DNA of 13,639 nt, taken from NCBI GenBank assembly GCA_020054965.1, contig JAIMZO010000017.1, positions 1 through 13,639 of the forward strand, written 5' to 3'. Origin of the DNA: Spirochaeta sp. Its GTDB lineage: Bacteria > Spirochaetota > Spirochaetia > Sphaerochaetales > Sphaerochaetaceae. Each line of letters begins with the position of its first letter. The stretch's first letter is position 1. The notes beneath the pieces were generated by a model. That model did not search any database and was not told where the DNA came from. It saw nothing but the letters and a program-made list of their open reading frames with translations. Of the stretch, positions 1-6,828 are shown one piece after another. The position numbers and the translations under genes are program-made.

Positions 1-2
1 AT

Positions 3-488
3 CCCTCGTATATCGGGAAGGGGCTCTATTATTCGATGTTTCCCCTCTTGTTTCTATTGGTGTGGCTGTTCTACAGAATTACCTACTATGTATCTGAAAA
101 AGAAGTTCGTAAGGCTGTAGACGAGCCCTTCCACTACTCACTGTTCTGTGCAATGGTTCCTCCACTAGGGGAGGGAGATCTGCAGAGAGGTAGATTGATT
201 ATTGCCGAGGACGAAATCATTCTCTATCGCAGGGATGGAAGTAAACCGGTGAAAGAGGCATATCGTCTTGCTATTGCTGATATCGAAGGGTTCTCTATTG
301 GGAAGGTACTTTCTGTACGCAGTGGGGTTACATTCAAGGCGAAGGGTCGGGGTGAAGCCAAGTTTGTGGTCTCTCGTGCCCATGCAAAGAAAGAGGCTCT
401 CACTGCAGCACTTGGCTGGAGTAGGCCTCATGGGAATATCGAGGTAGGAGAGGAAGCCAGTGGGGCTCCCTCTTTCAAGGATCTCTAG
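3..488 (+). CDS. Membrane protein, 5'-truncated, with soluble C-terminal domain
   Basis: I do not recognise the family. The frame is open from the window edge, so the true start probably lies upstream. An ATG at 36 gives a 150-residue product, but it has no well-placed ribosome binding site (an AGGGG lies about 12 bases away) and it would cut into a hydrophobic stretch that already begins before it (GLYYS then MFPLLFLLVWLFYRITYYV). Counting from that ATG, residues 1-19 are a membrane helix. Residues about 48-115 alternate hydrophobic and charged residues in short strands (GRLIIAEDEIILYRR, GVTFKAKGRGEAKFVV), reminiscent of a small PH/GRAM-like beta domain on the cytoplasmic face; that fold is my inference. 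The tail is low-complexity. The TAG stop overlaps the stop of the convergent gene in the tetramer CTAG at 485-488. Confidence 0.6.
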   Translation, partial: PSYIGKGLYYSMFPLLFLLVWLFYRITYYVSEKEVRKAVDEPFHYSLFCAMVPPLGEGDLQRGRLIIAEDEIILYRRDGSKPVKEAYRLAIADIEGFSIGKVLSVRSGVTFKAKGRGEAKFVVSRAHAKKEALTAALGWSRPHGNIEVGEEASGAPSFKDL

Positions 489-1528
489 AAACTGAATCCA
501 AATCCGATCCGCATTGGTTCAAGCTGGATGGATAAGTCACCGGTAGTGATGACCCATTGTGCCTGTACTCCTGCTTCGTAGAAGACGCGCATCCATTCAG
601 TCAAAGCATAGGAAACACCTCCCTGGATCTTTCCCGTCACCCCAAACGCATTGCTTCCGCTGGATGGAATGATAACCGTCGGACCAAGGGAGACCGAGAG
701 TGGGAAGGAGAGAGGTTTATCGTCACGCAGGTTCCACTGAGCCTTGCCCAATACGCTTATCTCATGATCGCCTTCTACATTCGCATATTCGAGGGTTCCT
801 CCAAACTTGAAGGCTCCTTCTGCATGTCTGAGGAGGTCAACCTGGATATCGAAGCCTTTATCCGAACCAGGGAACTGATAGTCAAGGAATGAGACCGAGG
901 AGTTGACCGACCATTGGAAAGCTTCCTCGTCGAAGGTGACAGCACTCGTGGCTGCTGAAGGTATACCAGGCTTGAGGACAACCTTCTGTGTTTCTTCTTC
1001 GGGCAAGGGAAGGGTCTCCTGTTCTTCTTTTTTCCTTGGTTCTTCTTCCAGTTCAAGGGCAGGAGTTGCTTTCTCCATCAGGCCTTTCTCCTCCTGGTCT
1101 GTCCCTGCAACACGAGGAGGGGCGAATGGCACTTGTACCACCGGTCCCCTGGGCCGCGGAAGCTTGAGGATCCCGTTCTTGATCAAGGGGTCTACAGGTA
1201 GTGGCATCGGCTCAGTCACCTGTACCACCGATTGCTGAGCTTCCATCTTCATCACTGGCATACTTGGGGTAGGGGGTTCTTGGACGGCCTCCTCGGAATA
1301 TTGCATAAGTTCCGGGGGGAGTCCTGTTGCTTGTTTTGGTTCAATATTTTGTGCAGGAGAAACCTGCGGTACCTGTATGGTCTCACGCTTTTCTGTTTGT
1401 TCACTGGTTGTCGTTTGTTCTGTTCGACTTTGTCCAGCCAAAGGTCTGAACCCCACATACCAGTAGGTACCTGCAGCCACAGTCAGGACAGCAATGACAA
1501 TCAATACTACAGACCAAATCTTGTTCAC
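485..1528 (-). CDS. N-terminally anchored protein with Pro/Glu-rich linker and predicted C-terminal outer-membrane beta-barrel
   Basis: Unrecognised family, 347 residues from the chosen start. I chose GTG at 1528 because AAGGAG (1535-1540) lies 6 bases before it; the upstream ATG at 1567 has no such site and overlaps a candidate -10 box. Residues about 5-25 are a hydrophobic helix (VVLIVIAVLTVAAG) with Asn-Lys before it, either an inner-membrane anchor or a long signal peptide. Residues about 30-200 are a low-complexity linker rich in Pro, Glu, Gln and Val, reminiscent of the periplasm-spanning part of TonB. Residues about 203-347 can be read as eight amphipathic beta strands ending in IGFGFSF, so the last residue is Phe preceded by alternating aromatics, as in outer-membrane barrels. 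Function unknown. If the N-terminus is not cleaved, the protein would touch both membranes; if cleaved, it is a barrel with a long periplasmic arm. Confidence 0.8.
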   Translation of the reverse strand: MNKIWSVVLIVIAVLTVAAGTYWYVGFRPLAGQSRTEQTTTSEQTEKRETIQVPQVSPAQNIEPKQATGLPPELMQYSEEAVQEPPTPSMPVMKMEAQQSVVQVTEPMPLPVDPLIKNGILKLPRPRGPVVQVPFAPPRVAGTDQEEKGLMEKATPALELEEEPRKKEEQETLPLPEEETQKVVLKPGIPSAATSAVTFDEEAFQWSVNSSVSFLDYQFPGSDKGFDIQVDLLRHAEGAFKFGGTLEYANVEGDHEISVLGKAQWNLRDDKPLSFPLSVSLGPTVIIPSSGSNAFGVTGKIQGGVSYALTEWMRVFYEAGVQAQWVITTGDLSIQLEPMRIGFGFSF

Positions 1529-1534
1529 AACAAA

Positions 1535-1540
1535 CTCCTT
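1535..1540 (-). promoter_or_regulatory. Ribosome binding site that sets the GTG start at 1528
   Basis: On the minus strand AAGGAG is followed by six bases (TTTGTT) and then GTG. This is the only good Shine-Dalgarno match near the start of the gene. It trims 13 residues from the longest open frame. Confidence 0.7.
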
Positions 1541-1562
1541 ACGATAAACTATAACAATAAAG

Positions 1563-1568
1563 ATCATA
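1563..1568 (-). promoter_or_regulatory. Candidate -10 box for the 485-1528 gene
   Basis: The minus strand reads TATGAT, five of six matches to TATAAT. It would start transcription near 1556, leaving a leader of about 28 bases before the GTG at 1528. No good -35 hexamer lies 16-18 bases upstream; that position is occupied by the inverted repeat at 1576-1597. Weak call from pattern alone. Confidence 0.3.
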
Positions 1569-1575
1569 GTTTGTG

Positions 1576-1597
1576 TACAAGTTTACCATGACTTGTA
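1576..1597. promoter_or_regulatory. Inverted repeat TACAAGT-N8-ACTTGTA, possible operator
   Basis: Perfect 7-bp arms (1576-1582 and 1591-1597) flank an 8-bp centre in the divergent intergenic region. The centre lies about 30 bases upstream of the predicted transcription start for the minus-strand gene, over its -35 region. That position would suit a dimeric repressor, or an activator compensating for the missing -35. By rough count a repeat like this arises by chance in perhaps one region in five of this size, so it is only suggestive. Confidence 0.3.
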
Positions 1598-1651
1598 ACT
1601 ATTAATGAGAAGAATTCCTGTTTTTCTTATGAAGAGGCACTCTCCTCCTAT

Positions 1652-1680
1652 TTGATAGTACCCAATTTGGTGAATATCCC
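1652..1680 (+). promoter_or_regulatory. Candidate promoter for the 1722-3136 pair
   Basis: TTGATA (1652-1657, five of six matches to the -35 consensus) is followed after 17 bases by TATCCC (1675-1680, three of six). The predicted start near 1687 leaves a leader of about 35 bases. The -10 is poor. The rest of the 193-base gap from 1529 to 1721 shows only the elements listed separately. Confidence 0.2.
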
Positions 1681-1711
1681 TGCTCATCACTCCGTGCTAG
1701 TTTCAGCATAT

Positions 1712-1717
1712 GGAGGA
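1712..1717 (+). promoter_or_regulatory. Ribosome binding site that sets the GTG start at 1722
   Basis: GGAGGA begins inside the upstream ATG (1710-1712) and GGAGG is followed five bases later by GTG at 1722. The ATG itself has no site of its own. The choice places Val-Arg-Thr directly before the hydrophobic core of the signal peptide, which is a more normal N-terminus than Met-Glu-Glu. Confidence 0.6.
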
Positions 1718-1721
1718 ATAT

Positions 1722-2288
1722 GTGCGTACATTGATGATTCTTATCCCACTGCTCATCATCTGCAGCCCGCTCTTTGGGGCAGGACCTACCTTGTACTATT
1801 CTGTGGACAGCACACTCATCGATGCACTATGGACGGAAACGATACTCGCCCGTGCGGATGTTGGTCTCTCCCTTGATGAGCAGTTCGCCCTCCGCCTTCC
1901 TCTCAGTCTTGCCGCTGAGCGCGAGGTCGGAGGCCCAAGGTTATTGGAAACCGGCCTCTTCCTTGATTACTACCCCCTGGAGTGCGGGTTGCATCTCTCT
2001 GTTTCCCTTATCCAGGTAGGTTTTCTCTTCAATGATTGGTATGACGATGAGGAGGAATCCCTCCGCTTTCTCAATGAAATGGCATTTGGTTGGACTATCA
2101 ACCCTTACAAGGGACTGCGTATTGAGCCGAGGGTGATCATACGTGACCCAAACGGAGTCTTCAGTTCAGCATACAAGACGCTCTCATTACGGTTTTCCCG
2201 CTATCCCATGATTCGGTTTTCCTTGCTTTTTGGGTGGTCTTTTACCCTGGAGCAAAAGAAAAAGATACAAGAGGAGGAAGGAACATGA
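1722..2288 (+). CDS. Exported beta-rich protein, possible small outer-membrane barrel
   Basis: Unrecognised family, 188 residues from GTG 1722 (192 from ATG 1710). The N-terminus is a signal peptide: one Arg, a core LMILIPLLIICSPLF, then GAG as the likely cleavage site. The lone Cys in the core does not fit a lipobox. The mature part is a run of short amphipathic strands, for example FALRLPLSLAA, GLHLSVSLIQVGFLF, LRIEPRVIIRD and IRFSLLFGWSFTL, the pattern expected of an outer-membrane barrel. The last strand ends in an aromatic-rich FGWSF followed by a charged tail (KKKIQEEEGT) whose codons contain the AGGAGGAAGG ribosome binding site of the next gene. The stop overlaps that gene's ATG in ATGA at 2285-2288, so the two are translationally coupled. 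Confidence 0.75.
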   Translation: MRTLMILIPLLIICSPLFGAGPTLYYSVDSTLIDALWTETILARADVGLSLDEQFALRLPLSLAAEREVGGPRLLETGLFLDYYPLECGLHLSVSLIQVGFLFNDWYDDEEESLRFLNEMAFGWTINPYKGLRIEPRVIIRDPNGVFSSAYKTLSLRFSRYPMIRFSLLFGWSFTLEQKKKIQEEEGT

Positions 2289-3136
2289 TAGGAAGAAGAA
2301 TTGGTACCCAAGCTGTGGTATTGCTGCTCATTGTGCAACTCTCTGGTTGCTCCATGGGGCTGCAATCAGTAGAGAAACAGAAGATTTCGGATGACCAGCT
2401 CCTGCCAGCAGTCTCTGATATGATCGAACAACAGAAGGACGTTGTATGGCCATATCTGGAAGAGGAGATCAGTCGTGCACTTACCAAGAGCGAGCCCTCT
2501 GGTGAGCAGATTGTCAGCAATACGCTCTCTGAAGGTCAGGGAAGAGAGTATTTGGAGTTCTGTTATGCAGTAGGTGACCCCCAAGGGGAAGCGGATGTTG
2601 AAAAGGTGGTCTCATTTGCACACACATTGCTCAATGAAGAGGAACAGCAACAGCTGGACCAACAACTGGAACAGAGACGAAGCTTGCTTCAGGCAAGAGG
2701 AGAGAACCTTGCACGGGGCTTGGCCCCCAGCCAGCGTGCAGCGTTCTGGAAAGATATGCAGAAGCTGGTGACCAGGACACTGGTACTCTTTACCACCGGT
2801 GTGGTCTACGCCTGCATCCCAAACACGGTCTTCTGGGGGAAAATCTCAGCGGCAACTGCCATTGCAATTGCCAGTGGTGTAGTCTCAACCACGGTCATGT
2901 CCATCTGGAGGTACTACCAATTCGGGGGAACTCCCGATGAAGCATTCGGCGATTGGCTGAAGACGGTGACCACGGAGCCAGAACTCTCCAGCGCCATGAC
3001 AGCCAGTGTAATTTCTGTGGGAAAAACGTTGAAGCGGGGACCGGTTGTCACAGGAATCATCATCTGTGTATTTGCACTCTATAACGTGGTGGATATGGTC
3101 AAGCCAATGTTGAAGATCTATGACTTCACCATCTAA
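2285..3136 (+). CDS. Lipoprotein with C-terminal hydrophobic segments
   Basis: Unrecognised family, 283 residues. ATG 2285 is chosen because AGGAGGAAGG lies just upstream and because it begins a clean lipoprotein signal: MIGRRIGTQA, a core VVLLLIVQ, then the lipobox LSGC with the lipidated Cys at residue 22. The next residue is Ser, giving no Asp-type retention signal. Residues about 30-160 are charged, Gln/Glu-rich and probably helical (QQKDVVWPYLEEEISRAL, EEEQQQLDQQLEQRRSLL). Two or three hydrophobic stretches follow, at about 164-178, 186-207 and 253-269, with Gly/Ala/Thr-rich spacing (SAATAIAIASGVVSTTV). A lipoprotein with internal membrane-like helices is unusual. The partner is the barrel-like protein directly upstream. 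Function unknown. Confidence 0.8.
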   Translation: MIGRRIGTQAVVLLLIVQLSGCSMGLQSVEKQKISDDQLLPAVSDMIEQQKDVVWPYLEEEISRALTKSEPSGEQIVSNTLSEGQGREYLEFCYAVGDPQGEADVEKVVSFAHTLLNEEEQQQLDQQLEQRRSLLQARGENLARGLAPSQRAAFWKDMQKLVTRTLVLFTTGVVYACIPNTVFWGKISAATAIAIASGVVSTTVMSIWRYYQFGGTPDEAFGDWLKTVTTEPELSSAMTASVISVGKTLKRGPVVTGIIICVFALYNVVDMVKPMLKIYDFTI

Positions 3137-3141
3137 ATCGT

Positions 3142-3167
3142 GTGGATTTTGTTGCCTGCAAGTCCAC
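3142..3167 (+). terminator. Weak hairpin after the lipoprotein gene
   Basis: GTGGATTT (3142-3149) can pair with AAGTCCAC (3160-3167), eight pairs including one G-U, with a loop of about ten bases, followed by only three T residues. It lies six bases after the TAA at 3134-3136. This is a poor intrinsic terminator at best and could be chance. Confidence 0.2.
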
Positions 3168-3180
3168 TTTGTGAAATACT
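3152..3180 (+). promoter_or_regulatory. Candidate promoter for the pepT operon
   Basis: TTGCCT (3152-3157) and AATACT (3175-3180) are 17 bases apart, each matching four of six consensus bases. A second AATACT at 3190-3195 repeats the -10-like hexamer but would place the start too close to the ribosome binding site. The 78-base gap makes a separate promoter for pepT possible; read-through from the upstream pair is equally possible. Confidence 0.25.
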
Positions 3181-3202
3181 GGGCATTGGAATACTCACAA
3201 TG

Positions 3203-3208
3203 AAGGAG
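3203..3208 (+). promoter_or_regulatory. Ribosome binding site that sets the pepT start at 3215
   Basis: AAGGAG followed by six bases then ATG 3215. It argues against the in-frame start candidates at 3140 and 3200 and gives a 414-residue product, close to the 408 residues of the E. coli enzyme. Confidence 0.7.
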
Positions 3209-3214
3209 AGATCA

Positions 3215-4459
3215 ATGCCCAATACATTTGCTGATGCCATACTGAACCGATTTCTGCGCTATGCAGTCATAGATACCATGAGTGATGACAAGAAAGTAGG
3301 AGAAAGACACCCCTCCACTGACGGCCAATGGGACCTGCTCAGGTTGCTGGAACAGGAGTTGCGTGACCTTGGGATCGAGGATATCCAGGTTGACGAGCAT
3401 GGAGTGGTTATAGGAAGACTTCCCTCCAACATCGACCATGATGTCCCTGCAGTGGCCTTCATGGCCCATGTCGATACAGCCGATGATGTGCCGGGCAATG
3501 GGGTGAAACCCCGCGTCATCGTCTCCTATGATGGGAATGACATACCCCTGAACGAGGAACATACCCTCAAGGTTGAAGACAACCCTGAACTGTTGCGTTA
3601 CAAGGGTGAGACGGTCATTGTCACCGATGGCAACACACTCCTTGGCAGTGACGACAAGGCCGGCGTGGCTGAGATCATGAGCGCAGCAGAGTATCTGCTC
3701 AGCCATCCTGAGATCAAGCATGGGGTGGTGGAGTTCATTTTCACCAGTGATGAAGAGACCGGTGCTGGGATGGATACGTTCCCGTACGATAAGATCACCT
3801 GTGACTACTGCTACACCATTGATGGTGGAAAGCGGTATGAGATTGAAAGTGAGTGTTTCAATGCTGCAACGGTACGTGTCCATTTCAGGGGGGTGAGCTA
3901 TCACTTTGGGGCTGCCAGGGGACGACTTGTCAACGCACTGACCATGGCTGCCTTCTTCGTCAATGCTTTGCCTCAGGCCGAGAGCCCGGAGGCCACCGAT
4001 GAACGGTATGGGTACTACTGTGCACAGAGCATGAGCGGTACAAACACCGAGGTTGACCTCACCTTGTACCTTCGAGATTTTGACTTGGAGATACTCGACC
4101 GGAGAATTGAGGCGATCAAGCAGTTGGCGGCCGCCACAGAGGCTCTCTATCCAAATGGGGCAGTCTCTGTTGATGCAAAGCACATCTACTACAACATGGC
4201 ACTGGTTGCAAAGAACAAACCGTTTGCCATGGAGAATCTCCTGAAGGCAGGGGATGAACTGGGATTCAAGCTTGAACAATCCCTGATCAGGGGAGGTACC
4301 GATGGCGCACGCATGGCCAAAGAGAGAAACATACCCTGCCCGAACATCTTTACCGGTGGACACAATCTTCACTCCCAGTTTGAGTGGGCTGCCTTGCCTG
4401 CAATGGAGGATGCAACTCGCTTGATCCTCAAGATCATCGAAGTTGGAGCCGCAACATGA
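3215..4459 (+). CDS. pepT: Peptidase T (tripeptide aminopeptidase, M20B)
   Basis: Cytosolic di-zinc aminopeptidase that removes the N-terminal residue of tripeptides, the last steps of peptide use. The 414 residues align along the whole length of E. coli PepT. Metal and catalytic residues are all present: His85 and Asp87 in AHVDT, Asp146 in LLGSDDKAG, catalytic Glu180 and Glu181 in SDEETG, Asp203 in TIDGG and His386 in GGHNLH. The conserved RGGTDGA loop and the PCPNIFTGG segment near the C-terminus are intact. The dimerisation-domain VHPG of E. coli reads YHFG here. The stop overlaps the ATG of the next gene in ATGA (4456-4459), so this cytosolic enzyme is translationally coupled to two envelope-protein genes, an odd partnership whose meaning is unknown. 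Confidence 0.95.
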   Translation: MPNTFADAILNRFLRYAVIDTMSDDKKVGERHPSTDGQWDLLRLLEQELRDLGIEDIQVDEHGVVIGRLPSNIDHDVPAVAFMAHVDTADDVPGNGVKPRVIVSYDGNDIPLNEEHTLKVEDNPELLRYKGETVIVTDGNTLLGSDDKAGVAEIMSAAEYLLSHPEIKHGVVEFIFTSDEETGAGMDTFPYDKITCDYCYTIDGGKRYEIESECFNAATVRVHFRGVSYHFGAARGRLVNALTMAAFFVNALPQAESPEATDERYGYYCAQSMSGTNTEVDLTLYLRDFDLEILDRRIEAIKQLAAATEALYPNGAVSVDAKHIYYNMALVAKNKPFAMENLLKAGDELGFKLEQSLIRGGTDGARMAKERNIPCPNIFTGGHNLHSQFEWAALPAMEDATRLILKIIEVGAAT

Positions 4460-5430
4460 GGCTCGCACTCTCTCTGTTGTTCCTTGTCCTTATCCTCTTC
4501 CCGCTCTCCTCGGCGCAGCTTGTCTTCAGTCATGATGCAACTGTGCCTCAGGAGGTGGTAGAAGGAGTGCAACGGGCACTTGAGAAAGCTCTTGTGGAGC
4601 GGTTGGACGAAGAAGGTGAGCTGGGTGCTGTTCTGGAAAAAGATGAGAGGGGAGAAGAGTATGTACTCTCCCTTTCCTACGGAGAGAGACAACTGACCTA
4701 TAGGCTCCTTGGCGATGCCAGTGGGTATGAGAAGCGTCTTGTCACAGCACTCAATCACGATGGTCTTTCCCTGTTTGCATCCTTGCCTGATCTGAGCCTG
4801 ACATCCTTCTCTGGTCGTGGATTTGGGGCCAAGGTTGAGAATAATCCCTATGCAGAGGGAGATAGGTTCACTGTTTTGGATGCAAGGGGGAGAGCGCAGG
4901 GAGTAGTGGTGGTGAGTGAAGTCGCTGAGGAAGAAGGTGTGCTGTTACTCTCCCAGATTTCAGGGAAACCGCTCTTCTTGGGCATGGAGCTGAGGGAGAG
5001 GGGGAATAAGAGCGTGGCACTCTCTCTTTCACTCAACAAGGATAAGGTATCTTCTCTTGACCTTATCCATACCTGGCCGCTTCCCATGCATCCCTACGCT
5101 GTTCAATTTGGTCTCGGTGCAACAGCGACGAGTCGTATCTATGGCAGTATCGGGCTCTCCGCAAAACTACCACTCAGCCAGCTCTCATCAGCAATGAGCC
5201 CTCTGGTTCGAAGCCTCTCCCTTGACGCTTCAGCCTTGTTTTCTTCCGGGTATGATCAATCCAGGGAAGAACTGTTTTATCAGGCAACCGGTGAGTTGGG
5301 TCTCACATATTCCCTCTCTGCTTGGTCGTTCTCACTCTCAGTCGGGAACCGGGTCGCTGCAAACAATGCAGCACTTCTTGAACAAGGGCTTTTCCTCAAG
5401 CTTACAACCGCGTACACTTGTACACTATGA
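4456..5430 (+). CDS. Exported protein with SH3-like segment and beta-rich C-terminus
   Basis: Unrecognised, 324 residues. ATG 4456 overlaps the pepT stop, with GGAG seven bases upstream inside pepT. It starts a textbook signal peptide: MRLALSLLFLVLILFPLSSA with cleavage before QLVF. Residues about 22-110 contain an amphipathic helix (VVEGVQRALEKALVERL) then strands (YVLSLSYGERQLTYRLL). Residues about 133-182 (AEGDRFTVLDARGRAQG..., ending SGKPLFLGMEL) look like the small SH3-like fold seen at the end of FlgT-type proteins; this is a resemblance, not a proven match. From about 186 onward come repeated amphipathic strands (SVALSLSLN, YAVQFGLGATAT, ELGLTYSLSAWSFSLSVG) that could form a barrel. 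The stop overlaps the next ATG at 5427-5430. Confidence 0.75.
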   Translation: MRLALSLLFLVLILFPLSSAQLVFSHDATVPQEVVEGVQRALEKALVERLDEEGELGAVLEKDERGEEYVLSLSYGERQLTYRLLGDASGYEKRLVTALNHDGLSLFASLPDLSLTSFSGRGFGAKVENNPYAEGDRFTVLDARGRAQGVVVVSEVAEEEGVLLLSQISGKPLFLGMELRERGNKSVALSLSLNKDKVSSLDLIHTWPLPMHPYAVQFGLGATATSRIYGSIGLSAKLPLSQLSSAMSPLVRSLSLDASALFSSGYDQSREELFYQATGELGLTYSLSAWSFSLSVGNRVAANNAALLEQGLFLKLTTAYTCTL

Positions 5431-6824
5431 AACGACTCTGCCTGAAAGCCTGTCTTGTGCTCTTCTTGAGTTTGATGCTTGTCTCCTGTTCCTCGCTCTC
5501 CCCGCTGGTAAGAGCGCAGGTAGAGGGGCTCCCTTCTTGGATATACTCACCTCAGCAGCGAAGTGGGGAGGTTGCCTTTGTGGGTAAGGGAACAGCTCCA
5601 GTCAACTATAATGCACGATTGTTGGCATACGAATCCATTTTGTACCAAATCTCCGCGTACGTAGGTGAGGATGTGTATGACATGTATTATCGTGAACTTA
5701 CCACCACCAATGCCATAGCAGATTTCAATTTGACCATCGCAAGTGAATTTACCGTCAGTGAAGGAAGAGCAGGCTTCGATGTCTATCTACTCGCACGAAT
5801 GGATGAGGCATGGCTCAGTGGAAGACGCACCAGTGTCTACAACCAGATGATTGAACGGGAACAAGCCATTGAAGCAATCTTGGAAAAAGCTGACCAAGCC
5901 TATCGGTCCAATGATGATACCGGTGCAATCAAGCAGTATCTGGAGGCTGCCATGTTGTCAGCAGAAGGACCGGTCAGTGAACGGAAGTTTGAAACTGAAA
6001 CCCTCGTTGATAAAGCAATATCCTTTATTGAATCACTACGGTTCAGTCTTCGTAACCAAGTGGAAGAAGAGGCGAGAGTGACTGTGTATCTACGAAGAAA
6101 GAGTCGATTGCTCTCCCCCAAGGTGCTCAATGCCTCCATCAATGCGACATTCCAAGCAAGAAACAGCCTTTCTGAGACCTATTCTGATTTCTTGCGGTTC
6201 AATACTGCCAGCGATGGATATTTCTTGTTTATTCCCTATAACCAAGGCTTGGTGAAGGATGGCCAGATTGTCTTCTCCCTGGACCTCGAGTCAACCATCG
6301 CACAGCTGGAAAAGGCTCTCCCAGCGGAGCTGGTTGCAAGCATCAAGGAGGCAGTCTCTGCTGTTTCCATTACGTTTCCCTATACGCTCACCTCTACCGT
6401 CTCAGGCAAGAGCATTCTTTCAGAGATACAAGAGTTCTCTCAGGAAGGATCTCTCGGCAATGGGACACAGGCGCTACTGGTATTCAACCAGGAACTGAGT
6501 CTTGATGATATCAAGGTGGAGGAAATCGATCTCAAACAAACAGATATCGAAGACCAACTCGCTGCTCTGCAGGGAGAGGCGGACCTGGCATTTCTTGGAA
6601 GTGTAGGCGTGGTGAGTCAACAACAGGTACATGATCGCTATGTGGTGGTGGCAAGTGGGAATGTTGGTTTGTACGATTTGAAAACTGGAGCCTTGCTCTT
6701 TGACACCCTCTCGGTTGAAGCCGTCGGCTCAGGAGAGAGTCGTGATGAGGCTCAACGTGTGGCTTTCTCCCGTTTTGGTTCCATCGCTGCCTACCTGCAA
6801 AGTGCCAGGTTGTTCAAGCGCTGA
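5427..6824 (+). CDS. LPP20-like lipoprotein
   Basis: Lipoprotein of 465 residues with signal MKRLCLKACLVLFLSLMLVSC, lipobox LVSC with the lipidated Cys at residue 21, then Ser-Ser. Residues about 34-130 resemble the LPP20 domain: LPSWIYSP, a Gly-Lys-Gly turn (FVGKG), the helix ARLLAYESILYQIS, then a strand segment. Residues about 145-180 look like a helical hairpin of TPR type (ADQAYRSNDDTGAIKQYLEAA). The C-terminal part (about 395-465) repeats an LPP20/CsgG-like pattern, with strands YVVVASGNVGLYDL and LFDTLSVEAVGSG followed by the helix DEAQRVAFSRFGSIAAYL. ATG 5427 overlaps the previous stop in ATGA but has no visible ribosome binding site, so translation probably depends on reinitiation. 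The 3' end overlaps the convergent phosphodiesterase gene by 11 bp. Function unknown; an outer-membrane-associated role with its upstream partner is inference. Confidence 0.8.
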   Translation: MKRLCLKACLVLFLSLMLVSCSSLSPLVRAQVEGLPSWIYSPQQRSGEVAFVGKGTAPVNYNARLLAYESILYQISAYVGEDVYDMYYRELTTTNAIADFNLTIASEFTVSEGRAGFDVYLLARMDEAWLSGRRTSVYNQMIEREQAIEAILEKADQAYRSNDDTGAIKQYLEAAMLSAEGPVSERKFETETLVDKAISFIESLRFSLRNQVEEEARVTVYLRRKSRLLSPKVLNASINATFQARNSLSETYSDFLRFNTASDGYFLFIPYNQGLVKDGQIVFSLDLESTIAQLEKALPAELVASIKEAVSAVSITFPYTLTSTVSGKSILSEIQEFSQEGSLGNGTQALLVFNQELSLDDIKVEEIDLKQTDIEDQLAALQGEADLAFLGSVGVVSQQQVHDRYVVVASGNVGLYDLKTGALLFDTLSVEAVGSGESRDEAQRVAFSRFGSIAAYLQSARLFKR

Positions 6825-6828
6825 ACAA
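6810..6828. repeat. Inverted repeat spanning two convergent stop codons
   Basis: TTGTTCA (6810-6816) and TGAACAA (6822-6828) flank a 5-base loop AGCGC. The plus-strand stop TGA (6822-6824) and the minus-strand stop TGA (6814-6816) sit in opposite arms. The stem is AT-rich and there is no T tract on either side, so it is not a convincing terminator. Confidence 0.4.

Noticed and set aside
557..1591. Several plus-strand open frames opposite the anchored-barrel gene
   Set aside because: They arise from the Pro/Glu-rich linker, whose complement is Ser/Gly/Leu-rich and free of stops. None has a domain, signal or ribosome site.
3212..4468. Long minus-strand open frame (418 residues) antisense to pepT
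   Set aside because: It mirrors a gene with full PepT homology and complete active site. Its translation is rich in Cys, His and Ile with no recognisable domain, as expected from the reverse frame of a conserved gene.
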